From Sphingobium sp. SYK-6 (GTDB lineage: Bacteria > Pseudomonadota > Alphaproteobacteria > Sphingomonadales > Sphingomonadaceae), in assembly GCF_000283515.1 (NCBI RefSeq), contig NC_015976.1, positions 3,937,501-4,001,500 of the forward strand: 64,000 nucleotides of DNA, read 5' to 3'. The first letter of the stretch is position 1. Each line of letters starts with the position of its first letter. Below, piece after piece: positions 9,516 to 19,774 of this stretch. The notes under the pieces are model-generated. The model was not told the DNA's origin, did not search any database, and worked only from the letters and a program-made list of their open reading frames with translations. A program made the position numbers and the translations under genes.

Positions 9516-11468
9516 ATGCGCCGCATTGCCCTTTGCCTGATCCTTCCCCTTGTCCTGCCCGCCCTGCCCGGCCGGGCGCAGACTGCGCCCGAGACCGCGC
9601 GCAGTGCCCCGATGGCCCTGCCGAGCCCACGCACTGTTCCGCAAGCGCGCGACATCGCGTGGACCGGCGGCACGATGCGGCTCGACGTGGACGCCAGCGA
9701 CACGACGCAGCGAATCATCCGCGTGAAGCAGACGATCCCCATCGGCGCCGGCGGCCCGCTGACCTTGCTCTTCCCGCAATGGCTGCCGGGCAACCACGCA
9801 CCGCGCGGGCAGATCGAGAAGCTCGCCGGCCTCACCTTCGAGGCGGACGGCACGGCGATCGACTGGGAGCGCGACCCGCTGGACGTCTACGCCTTCCATC
9901 TGTCGGTCCCCCCGCGGACCGGTGCGATCACCGCCACTTTCCAGTTCCTCGCGCCCACCGCAGGCAATCAGGGGCGGATCGTGCTGACCGACCGGCTGAT
10001 GAATCTCCAGTGGCAAAGCGTTTCGCTCTACCCGGCGGGTTTCTATACGCGCCGCCTGCCCATCCAGGCGAATGTCACGCTGCCGGACGGCTGGACCGCC
10101 GCGGGCGCGCTGAAAGGCACGCAGCGCGGCAATGTCGTTTCCTATGAGGAGACCGACTACGACACGCTCATCGACTCGCCCCTCTTCGCGGGCCAGCATG
10201 CACGTCGTGTCGAGCTGGGGCAGGCCGTCGCCCTGAACATCTTCGCCGATAATCCGGATGAATTGCAGGCGAGCCCGGCGCAGCTCGACCTGCATCGCAA
10301 GCTGGTCGACGAAGCGGTGGCGCTGTTCGGCGCGCGCCACTTCGACCGTTACGAGTTCCTCTTCGCGATCTCCGATTCGCTCGGCGGCATTGGCCTCGAA
10401 CATCACCGCTCCAGCGAGAACGGGGTGGGCCGCGGCTATTTCACCAAATGGACCGAGGCCCTGGGCAATCGCGACTTGCTGGCGCACGAGTTCGTTCATA
10501 GCTGGAACGGCAAGTTCCGCCGCCCCGAGCTGCTCTGGACGCCCGATTTCGCCACGCCGATGCAGGACAATCTGCTGTGGCTGTACGAAGGGCAGACGCA
10601 GTTCTGGGGCTATGTCCTCTCGGCACGCGCCGGCCTGCTCAGCAAGGCCGAGACGCTCGACGCGCTGGCTGCAATCGCCGCGCGGCTCGACAATGTGAAA
10701 GGCCGGCAATGGCGTCCGCTGGAAGACACCACCCATGATCCGATCATCTCCGCGCGCCGACCCAAGGCATGGCCGAGCTGGCAGCGATCGGAGGAATACT
10801 ACAATGAAGGCCTGCTGATCTGGCTCGAAGCCGACGGCATCATCCGCAGCCAGACGAACGGCACCAGCGGCCTCGACGACTTCGCCAGCACTTTCTTCGG
10901 CATGAAGGACGGGGACTGGGGCGTGCTGACTTATGGGCGGCAGGATATCGTCACTGCCCTGGAGAGCATCGTCAGCCATGACTGGGACGGCTTCCTGCGC
11001 GAGCGGGTCGACCGCACCAGCAAGGAAGCGCCCAAGGGCGGCTTCGCCCTCGGCGGCTATCGCCTCGTTTATGGCCCCACGCCGAACAGCTCGATCCGTA
11101 CTGCGGAAACCAAGTCCAAATATGTGGACCAGAGCTATGGCCCGGGGCTGATCGTCGGCGCGGACGGCAACGTCACGGCAGTGATCTGGGACAGCCCGGC
11201 ATTCAAGGCCGGCATGGCCGTCGGCAACCGCATCATCGCGATCAATGGCGAGGAGTTTTCGACGGACCTGCTCCGCTCCGCGATCGGCGCCACGGCAGAA
11301 AAACGCACGCCCCTTTCATTCATTGTGAAGCAGGACCGACAATATCGCACGATCACGCTCGATTATTCGGGCGGTCTCCGCTATCCGCGCCTGGAAAAAA
11401 CCGGAGAGGGTAAAACCAGTCTGGACCGGTTACTTGAATCAAGAACCGGCACGGCACCCGTCAGCTAA
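9516..11468 (+). CDS. Exported M61-family metallopeptidase with PDZ domain
   Basis: A 650-residue zinc peptidase related to glycyl aminopeptidase (family M61). The N-terminus is a Sec signal peptide (MRRIALCLILPLVLPALPGRAQ, cleavage near GRA-QT). The M61 N-terminal beta domain follows (LLFPQWLPGNHAPRGQIEKL). The zinc motif HEFVH is at residues 324-328 within LAHEFVHSWNGKFRRP. A PDZ domain occupies the last 110 residues or so (SPAFKAGMAVGNRIIAINGE). The ATG at 9516 is chosen because it begins the signal peptide and a GGAG site precedes it; an in-frame extension upstream runs into the LLM gene and is not real. It lies 20 bases before ppa. Confidence 0.93.
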   Translation: MRRIALCLILPLVLPALPGRAQTAPETARSAPMALPSPRTVPQARDIAWTGGTMRLDVDASDTTQRIIRVKQTIPIGAGGPLTLLFPQWLPGNHAPRGQIEKLAGLTFEADGTAIDWERDPLDVYAFHLSVPPRTGAITATFQFLAPTAGNQGRIVLTDRLMNLQWQSVSLYPAGFYTRRLPIQANVTLPDGWTAAGALKGTQRGNVVSYEETDYDTLIDSPLFAGQHARRVELGQAVALNIFADNPDELQASPAQLDLHRKLVDEAVALFGARHFDRYEFLFAISDSLGGIGLEHHRSSENGVGRGYFTKWTEALGNRDLLAHEFVHSWNGKFRRPELLWTPDFATPMQDNLLWLYEGQTQFWGYVLSARAGLLSKAETLDALAAIAARLDNVKGRQWRPLEDTTHDPIISARRPKAWPSWQRSEEYYNEGLLIWLEADGIIRSQTNGTSGLDDFASTFFGMKDGDWGVLTYGRQDIVTALESIVSHDWDGFLRERVDRTSKEAPKGGFALGGYRLVYGPTPNSSIRTAETKSKYVDQSYGPGLIVGADGNVTAVIWDSPAFKAGMAVGNRIIAINGEEFSTDLLRSAIGATAEKRTPLSFIVKQDRQYRTITLDYSGGLRYPRLEKTGEGKTSLDRLLESRTGTAPVS

Positions 11469-11488
11469 CTCTTTTCAGCGAGTCCTGC

Positions 11489-12040
11489 ATGAACATCGAT
11501 CTCATTCCCGTCGGCGAAAATCCGCCCGAAAGCCTCAATGTCATCATCGAAGTGCCGACCGGCGGCGAACCGGTGAAATATGAGTTCGACAAGGCATCGG
11601 GCGCGCTGGTCGTCGACCGCATCCTCCACACGCCGATGCGCTATCCTGCCAATTACGGTTTCGTGCCGCACACGCTTTCGCCCGACGGCGATCCGCTGGA
11701 CGCGCTCGTGGTCGCCCGGTCCCCCTTCATTCCCGGCTGCGTGGTGCGCGCGCGCGCAATCGCGGTGCTGAACCTCGAGGACGAGCATGGCGGCGACGAG
11801 AAGCTGCTCTGCGTCCCCGACGACAAGACCTTCCCTTATTATTCGAACGTGACCGAGAAAGAGCATCTGCCGGACATCGTGTTCAAGCAGATCGAGCACT
11901 TCTTCACGCACTACAAGGATCTCGAGGCGGAGAAATGGGTCCGCGTCGGCACCTGGGGCGACGCGGCCGACGCGCGCCGGATCGTGGTCGAGGCGATCGA
12001 ACGCTACCAGGAAAGCAAGAAACCCCGCACCGCGGCCTGA
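11489..12040 (+). CDS. ppa: Inorganic pyrophosphatase
   Basis: Soluble family I pyrophosphatase, hydrolysing PPi released by biosynthesis and so pulling those reactions forward. The 183-residue length is typical. Conserved active-site elements are RYPANYGFVPHT and the metal-binding DGDPLDALV. It follows the M61 gene closely on the same strand, and two hairpins lie downstream. Confidence 0.97.
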   Translation: MNIDLIPVGENPPESLNVIIEVPTGGEPVKYEFDKASGALVVDRILHTPMRYPANYGFVPHTLSPDGDPLDALVVARSPFIPGCVVRARAIAVLNLEDEHGGDEKLLCVPDDKTFPYYSNVTEKEHLPDIVFKQIEHFFTHYKDLEAEKWVRVGTWGDAADARRIVVEAIERYQESKKPRTAA

Positions 12041-12046
12041 TCTGCC

Positions 12047-14708
<2,662 letters not shown>

Positions 14709-14722
14709 TGCGAGATCGCTAG

Positions 14723-14756
14723 CCGCCGGCTCGTCGCGAACGCGGCGAGCCGGCGG
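14723..14756. terminator. Hairpin between gyrB and the dehydratase gene
   Basis: CCGCCGGCTCG (14723-14733) pairs perfectly with CGAGCCGGCGG (14746-14756), with further inner pairing. It sits in the 59-base gap between two convergent genes and can serve both strands. There is no U-tract. Confidence 0.65.
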
Positions 14757-14767
14757 GCCGGTCATGT

Positions 14768-16426
14768 TCAGTCGATCAGCACAGCGCCCGTGGACATCGG
14801 CTGCACGTCCCGCTGATAGATGCCGAGATAGCCTTCCGCTTTCTTCGGCCCCTTCGCTTCGGCGGCACGGGCAGCCAGTGTCGCGGCATCCACCAGCAGG
14901 TCGATGCTGCGGGTAGCGACGTCGATGCGGATGCGATCGCCATCATGGACAAGGCCGATCGGTCCGCCCACCGCGGCCTCGGGCGCGACTTCGGCCACCG
15001 TCAGCCCCTTGAGGCACAGGCCGGAGAGCTGGCCATCCGTGATGAACGCGGTGTCCCGGGCGACGCCTGCGGCATCGATGGCGAACAGCACGATCGATCC
15101 GCCGCCGCCCATGGCCGGGCCGCCCTTGAGACCCTGGCCGCGCAGGATGAGCACGTCACCGGCGTTGATCTCCTTCTTCTCGATGGCATCGAGCGCGAGC
15201 GCCGTGCTCTCGAACACCCGGGCGGGACCCTCGAAAAATTCGGGACGCGCGCCGTCGCGAATGCCCAGCTTCACCACCGCGCTCTCGGGCGCGAGCGAGC
15301 CCTTGAGGATAGCGATGGACGGACCTTCCGAAATCGGCCGGTCGAGCGGACGGATGATTTCCGGCCCGATCACCTCGAAGGCCTCCAGATTCTCCGCCAA
15401 TGTGCGGCCGGTGCAGGTCAGCGCGCCGGTATCGATGAGCGGCGCAAGCTGCTTGAGGATCGCTGCCGCGCCGCCGGCATCCTCGAATTCCTCGATGCGC
15501 ACTTCCCCGTTGGGCCGGACGGCGGAGAGGACGGGCACCTTGCGGCCGACCTCGTCCCACATCGCGAAAATGTCCACATCCACCTGCGCTTCTACCGCCA
15601 CCGCCTGCAGATGCTTGATCGCATTGATCGAACCGGAGACGGCCAGAACCGTCGCGACGGCATTGCGAAAGGCGGCGGGCGTGAGGATCTGCCGGGGCGT
15701 GAGCCCTTCATTGACCATCTCGACGATGCGCGCGCCGGAACGGCGAGCGGCATCCTTCATCTTCTCGCTGTTGGCCCGGACGGGCGCAGAGCCGGGCAGG
15801 GAAAGGCCCAGCGCTTCCACCACGCAATGCATGGTGTTCGCCGTAGCCATGCCCGCGCACACGCCGGGACCGCGCACGGCCTGCCGGATCATTTCCTGCT
15901 CATCATGCGGGAAAGGCTTGCCGAAGCGCGTCGCGATGGAGCCTGACCAGAGATCCTCCAGATCGACATGCTCGTTCCCGATCATGCCGGAAGCCTGATA
16001 GCCGCCGATGACGAGGATGGTGGGAATGTTCAGCCGGCCCGCCGCCATCATGTGCCCCGGCGGCGTCTTGTCGCAGCTGGTCAGACAGACCATGCCATCG
16101 AGCATGGCCGCCTCGACCTGCGCCTCGATGTCGTTGGTGACGAGATCCCGCGCCGAGAGAATGTAGCTGCCCTGCTTGCCCGCGCCCGTGATGAAATCCG
16201 AGGGTGCCGTCGTGCGCACCTCGAACGGAACGCCGCCCGCAGCGCGTACGGCTTCCTTCACGATCTTCGCGATGCCATCCAGATGCGCGTAGCAGACCGC
16301 CAGCTCGGAGGAGCTGTTCACCACCGCGATCTTGGGCTTGAGCATGTCCTCCTCGGACAGGCCGAGCGCATACCAATGGGAACGGCGCGAAGGCGAATCG
16401 GCGGCAAGACTGCGCAACTGGACCAT
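14768..16426 (-). CDS. IlvD/Edd-family dehydratase
   Basis: A 552-residue iron-sulfur dehydratase of the family containing dihydroxy-acid dehydratase, phosphogluconate dehydratase and sugar-acid dehydratases. The three family cysteines are Cys45 (AVCYAHL), Cys118 (TSCDKTPPGHM) and Cys190 (PGVCAGMATANTM). The usual C-terminal SDGRFSG motif appears as TDGQLSG. Two things argue against the biosynthetic IlvD: the LRSL N-terminus resembles sugar-acid dehydratases, and the neighbour is a divergent aldo/keto reductase. A catabolic sugar-acid or related hydroxy-acid substrate is therefore inferred. A GGAG site precedes the ATG. Confidence 0.85.
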   Translation of the reverse strand: MVQLRSLAADSPSRRSHWYALGLSEEDMLKPKIAVVNSSSELAVCYAHLDGIAKIVKEAVRAAGGVPFEVRTTAPSDFITGAGKQGSYILSARDLVTNDIEAQVEAAMLDGMVCLTSCDKTPPGHMMAAGRLNIPTILVIGGYQASGMIGNEHVDLEDLWSGSIATRFGKPFPHDEQEMIRQAVRGPGVCAGMATANTMHCVVEALGLSLPGSAPVRANSEKMKDAARRSGARIVEMVNEGLTPRQILTPAAFRNAVATVLAVSGSINAIKHLQAVAVEAQVDVDIFAMWDEVGRKVPVLSAVRPNGEVRIEEFEDAGGAAAILKQLAPLIDTGALTCTGRTLAENLEAFEVIGPEIIRPLDRPISEGPSIAILKGSLAPESAVVKLGIRDGARPEFFEGPARVFESTALALDAIEKKEINAGDVLILRGQGLKGGPAMGGGGSIVLFAIDAAGVARDTAFITDGQLSGLCLKGLTVAEVAPEAAVGGPIGLVHDGDRIRIDVATRSIDLLVDAATLAARAAEAKGPKKAEGYLGIYQRDVQPMSTGAVLID

Positions 16427-16475
16427 CAGACAACTCCTCTCCTTGAAGCTGGACGATCATTAGCATGGTAGCTAT

Positions 16476-16485
16476 TACAATTGTA
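16476..16485. promoter_or_regulatory. Palindrome in the dehydratase/AKR divergent promoter region
   Basis: The ten-base palindrome TACAATTGTA lies in the 125-base gap between divergent starts. GTAGC occurs twice nearby (16468-16472 and 16483-16487). The AT-rich island in GC-rich DNA suggests a shared promoter/operator; no regulator gene is adjacent. Confidence 0.35.
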
Positions 16486-16551
16486 GCGAATAACGCGGGT
16501 CTTGTTCCCTGCTGATCGGCGGGGCAGACGGACGGAAGAGGAGAGCCTGAC

Positions 16552-17556
16552 ATGGACTATCGCTATCTCGGCCGAAGCGCCCTCAAGGTCTCGCCCTTGT
16601 GCCTGGGGACGATGATGTTCGGCGGCGCGACCGACGAACCGACATCGAGCAGGATCATCGACAAGGCCCGGGGACAGGGCGTCAACTTCATCGACACGGC
16701 CGACGGCTATAATGGCGGCGCATCGGAAGAAGTCGTGGGCCGCGCAATCCGCAGCCATCGGCATCACTGGGTCCTTGCGACCAAGTTCGGCCATGTCTTC
16801 GGCACGGGACCCAATGAGGGCGGGCAATCGCGCAAGTGGATCGTCCAGGATGTCGATGCAAGCCTGCGGCGCCTCGGCACGGACTATATCGACCTGCTCT
16901 ACTTCCATAAGGCGGATGTGAACGCGCCGTTCGAGGAAGGGCTGCGCGCGATCGAGGATCTCATCGCGGCGGGCAAGCTACGTTACTACGGCATCTCCAA
17001 TTTCAAGGGCTGGCGCATCGCCGAGATCTGCCGCGCGGCGGACGCGCTGAACATGGATCGGCCGATCGCCAGCCAGCCGCTCTACAACATGGTCGACCGG
17101 CTGAGCGAAGTGGAGCAACTCCCCGCCGCCGGCCATTACGGCATCGGTGTCGTCCCTTACAGTCCGCTCGCGCGCGGTGTGCTGAGCGGCAAATATGCCA
17201 AGGACGCGCCGCCGCCCGCCGACTCACGTGTCGGTCGTGGCGACCCGCGGATCAGGCAGACCGAATGGCGCCCCGAATCGCTCGACATCGCGCAGGCCGT
17301 GGCAGAGCGCGCGGCTGCGAAGGGAATCAGCACGATCAGCTTCGCGATCGCCTGGGTCCTGCGCAATCGCTTCGTCAGTTCCGCCATCGTCGGCCCCCGC
17401 ACCGAAGCCCAGTGGGACAGCTATATCGACGCGCTCGCGGCGCGGATCGACACGGATGACGAAGCCTTCGTCGATGCGCTCGTGCCCCCGGGCCATGCCT
17501 CGACACCGGGCTATACGGACCCTGCCTATCCGATCGAGGGCCGGCAGCTGCGCTGA
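16552..17556 (+). CDS. Aldo/keto reductase
   Basis: A 334-residue NAD(P)H-dependent aldo/keto reductase of the YajO/Tas-like class. The catalytic tetrad is visible: Asp48 and Tyr53 (FIDTADGYNGG), Lys78 (VLATKFG) and His119 (LLYFHKAD). The cofactor-binding end contains SSAIVGPRTEAQ. A GGAGAG ribosome site precedes the ATG. It is divergent from the IlvD/Edd-type dehydratase, so both may act on one sugar or sugar-acid route (inference). The substrate is not assignable. Confidence 0.9.
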   Translation: MDYRYLGRSALKVSPLCLGTMMFGGATDEPTSSRIIDKARGQGVNFIDTADGYNGGASEEVVGRAIRSHRHHWVLATKFGHVFGTGPNEGGQSRKWIVQDVDASLRRLGTDYIDLLYFHKADVNAPFEEGLRAIEDLIAAGKLRYYGISNFKGWRIAEICRAADALNMDRPIASQPLYNMVDRLSEVEQLPAAGHYGIGVVPYSPLARGVLSGKYAKDAPPPADSRVGRGDPRIRQTEWRPESLDIAQAVAERAAAKGISTISFAIAWVLRNRFVSSAIVGPRTEAQWDSYIDALAARIDTDDEAFVDALVPPGHASTPGYTDPAYPIEGRQLR

Positions 17557-17670
17557 GGATACGAAGCGCGCGGCCAGCCCTCGCGCGGCAAGCATGTCCA
17601 TTTTCATTTCCATCTGCGCAAATTAGCGTCTGCCTCCATCGCGACGCCATGAGGCGCGCGGAGGGAGAGG

Positions 17671-18246
17671 ATGGACATGCTCAAGAGACTTGCGACCGCT
17701 GCCGCCCTGTGCGCGCTCTCCATGGCAAGTGCGGGCGCTGCCAACGCGCAGACGCTCGAACAGCGCGTGCAGCGCATGGAGGACGAGTCCGCCATCCGCC
17801 GCATTCTCGTGCAATATGGCACGTATCTCGATGCCCGGGATTTCGCCGGATATGCAGGGCTCTTCGCGCCGGAGGGCGAGTGGATCGGCGGGCTGGGGCG
17901 CGCAAGGGGTCCGAAAGCGATCCAGGCCATGCTGGAGGAAAGACTGGGCAAGGCCGAGCCGGGCTGGATCAACAAGACCAGCTATCATCTCCTGTCCAAC
18001 GCACTGATCGAGATCGAAGGCGACAAGGCCCATGTCGTCTCCAAATATCTGTTCCTGACCAAGGCGCAGGATGCCGACCGGCCTGCCCCTCTGCTCGCCG
18101 GCCGCTATGAGGACGACCTCGTGCGCCTGAACGGGACGTGGAAGATCATGAAGCGCGTCACGAACGGCATCATTCCCTATCGCGACGGCAATGCACCGCC
18201 CCCGCCTCCGCCGGCCGGCCTTGAAGACAAGGCCAGAACACGATGA
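17671..18246 (+). CDS. Exported SnoaL/NTF2-like protein, first of three
   Basis: A 191-residue protein with a Sec signal peptide (MLKRLATAAALCALSMASAG, cleavage near ANA-QT) and an NTF2-like cone fold. The helix ESAIRRILVQYGTYLDARDFAGYAGLF is the typical SnoaL_4-like opening. Some members of this superfamily are isomerases or dehydratases and others only bind small molecules; no catalytic residue can be assigned here. Its stop overlaps the start of the next paralogue (ATGA). The C-terminus is a proline run (NAPPPPPPAG) that the paralogues lack. Confidence 0.85.
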   Translation: MDMLKRLATAAALCALSMASAGAANAQTLEQRVQRMEDESAIRRILVQYGTYLDARDFAGYAGLFAPEGEWIGGLGRARGPKAIQAMLEERLGKAEPGWINKTSYHLLSNALIEIEGDKAHVVSKYLFLTKAQDADRPAPLLAGRYEDDLVRLNGTWKIMKRVTNGIIPYRDGNAPPPPPPAGLEDKARTR

Positions 18247-18800
18247 TCGTCCGCGTCTCGGTACTGGCGATGCTGCTCGCCACGCTCGGCATGCCGGCCA
18301 TCGCGCTGGCGGGCGATGCGTCCCGCACGATGGAGGCGCGGTTGCAGCGGGTGGAGGACGAACTCGCGATCCGGCGCGTGCTCGTCGACTATTCGGCAAC
18401 GCAGGATGCGCGCGACTATGCCGGCTATGCCGCCCTGTTTGCACGGGAAGGCGAGTGGGTGAACGGCAAGACAGTCCACAAGGGCCGCGAAGCGATCCAC
18501 AAGATGCTGATCGACCTCTATGGCGCCCCGCCACCCGGCTATGTGAACACCGAAAGCTATCACATCTCCTCCAATCCGCAGATCGACATCGAGGGGAACC
18601 GGGCGCGCGCCCGCTCCCGCCACCTGCTCGTCCTGCGCGGGCCGGATGGTGCACCAACGCCGGCACTGGCCGGGATCTATGAAGACGAGTTCATCCGAGA
18701 GGACGGGGCATGGAAGATCCTGCGCCGCGTCGACACCCCCGTCATGCCGACGCCCGCCGAATGGATGGAATTCATCCGCAAGCGTCGACCGGCACAATGA
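18243..18800 (+). CDS. Exported SnoaL/NTF2-like protein, second of three
   Basis: A 185-residue paralogue of its upstream neighbour. It has a signal peptide (MIVRVSVLAMLLATLGMPAIALAG) and the same opening, VEDELAIRRVLVDYSATQDARDYAGYAALFAREGEW. Shared downstream blocks include NTESYHISSNPQIDIEGNRA and the closing ALAGIYEDEFIREDGAWKILRR. It overlaps both neighbouring genes by four bases, so the three are one translationally coupled unit made by tandem duplication. Function unknown; periplasmic. Confidence 0.85.
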   Translation: MIVRVSVLAMLLATLGMPAIALAGDASRTMEARLQRVEDELAIRRVLVDYSATQDARDYAGYAALFAREGEWVNGKTVHKGREAIHKMLIDLYGAPPPGYVNTESYHISSNPQIDIEGNRARARSRHLLVLRGPDGAPTPALAGIYEDEFIREDGAWKILRRVDTPVMPTPAEWMEFIRKRRPAQ

Positions 18801-19295
18801 GGGCGGTGCGCCTTCTTCTCGCCGTGATGCTACTGATCGGCGGCGCTCAACCGGCCTCGGCGCAACGCGACGAGACCGCCGATCGCGCCGCCATCCACGC
18901 TCTGCTCGTCGCCTATGGCAGCACGCTCGATGCCCGGGATTTCGACGGGTTCGGAAAGCTGTTCGGCAAGGCTGGCGTCTATGTCGCCGGAAGCGGCCGC
19001 CAAGCCACCGGGCCCGAAGCCGCCGGGATGATGCGCAAGATCTTTGCCGCCAATGCGATGGGATTTCGGGAGCCGGCCTTTCACCTCTTCTTCAATGAAG
19101 TGGTGGTGTTTCAGGGGGCCTGACCATGCCCGCGCCACATCCATGTCGCTCTACATGGTGCCCGACGACGCGGGCAGGCCCTCGGCCGCTCTCGCCGCGC
19201 GCTACGAAGACGAACTGGCGCGTGAGGACGGGCAATGGGTTTTCGCGCGACGCGTCGTCCAGGGACTCCAGACCGGCACGGCAGCGCTGAAATAG
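18797..19295 (+). pseudogene. Third SnoaL/NTF2-like paralogue, interrupted by a +1 frameshift
   Basis: The reading frame starts at 18797 (signal peptide MRAVRLLLAVMLLIGGAQPASA) and runs through RAAIHALLVAYGSTLDARDFDGF to a premature TGA at 19121-19123. The family C-terminal half (SLYMVPDDAGRPSAALAARYEDELAREDGQW) continues in the next frame to 19295. The switch coincides with a run of five G at 19114-19118. Removing one G restores FNEVVVFQG-PDHARATS and a protein of about 165 residues. It may be a recent mutation, a sequencing or assembly error in a homopolymer, or programmed slippage, which is less likely. The start overlaps the previous stop by four bases. Confidence 0.8.
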
Positions 19296-19404
19296 CCCTG
19301 CCGAAATTGCTCGCTCAAGCGGATGCTCCGCGTGCGGGAGGGCCGGCTTCGTCGCATCCAAGACCCGGTTCCCCGTCCCGAAGCAAAACTTTCTCGCTTC
19401 ACTA

Positions 19405-19432
19405 TTGTCAACTAAACTAGTTTTGTTATGTT
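19405..19432 (+). promoter_or_regulatory. Candidate promoter with palindromic operator for the DUF2292 gene
   Basis: A -35-like TTGTCA (19405-19410) and a -10-like TATGTT (19427-19432) are 16 bases apart. The spacer holds the ten-base palindrome AAACTAGTTT (19414-19423). This AT-rich stretch stands out from its surroundings and is 42 bases before the DUF2292 ATG. The position suits repression by a dimeric regulator. Confidence 0.5.
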
Positions 19433-19473
19433 TAAACCTCCGCATGATCATCGACCGTGCAACAGGAGGAACC

Positions 19474-19653
19474 ATGCCGCACTCCCCACCCGAGGCTGAA
19501 GAACGACCCGAGCGGACGGACCAGCTTTCCGCCGGAATAGCGCTTGTCCGCCAGGCGCTCGACCGGCTCAAATTCGGTGCCGTCCATCTGACGGTGCACG
19601 AAGGCCGACTGGTCCAGATCGAGGTCACCGAGAAGACCCGACTGAGCGCCTGA
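19474..19653 (+). CDS. Small DUF2292 (YezD-like) protein
   Basis: A 59-residue protein whose core ALDRLKFGAVHLTVHEGRLVQIEVTEKTR matches the DUF2292/YezD family. A perfect AGGAGG site precedes the ATG at 19474. Family members are often found with sulfur-assimilation or sulfonate-uptake genes; no such gene is adjacent, so a link to sulfur is only a family-level hint. It has its own candidate promoter and stands just before the TonB-dependent receptor gene. Confidence 0.8.
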   Translation: MPHSPPEAEERPERTDQLSAGIALVRQALDRLKFGAVHLTVHEGRLVQIEVTEKTRLSA

Positions 19654-19774
19654 GCTTATCGGGCCTTTCCTGGCCCTGCCCGTCCGCACGGGTTCGCCAT
19701 CATCAAAATCGCTGAAATCATAGATGCCGACCGGACCACCGGAGGTGTCCCTTCATCAGACAAGGGGAACACCA

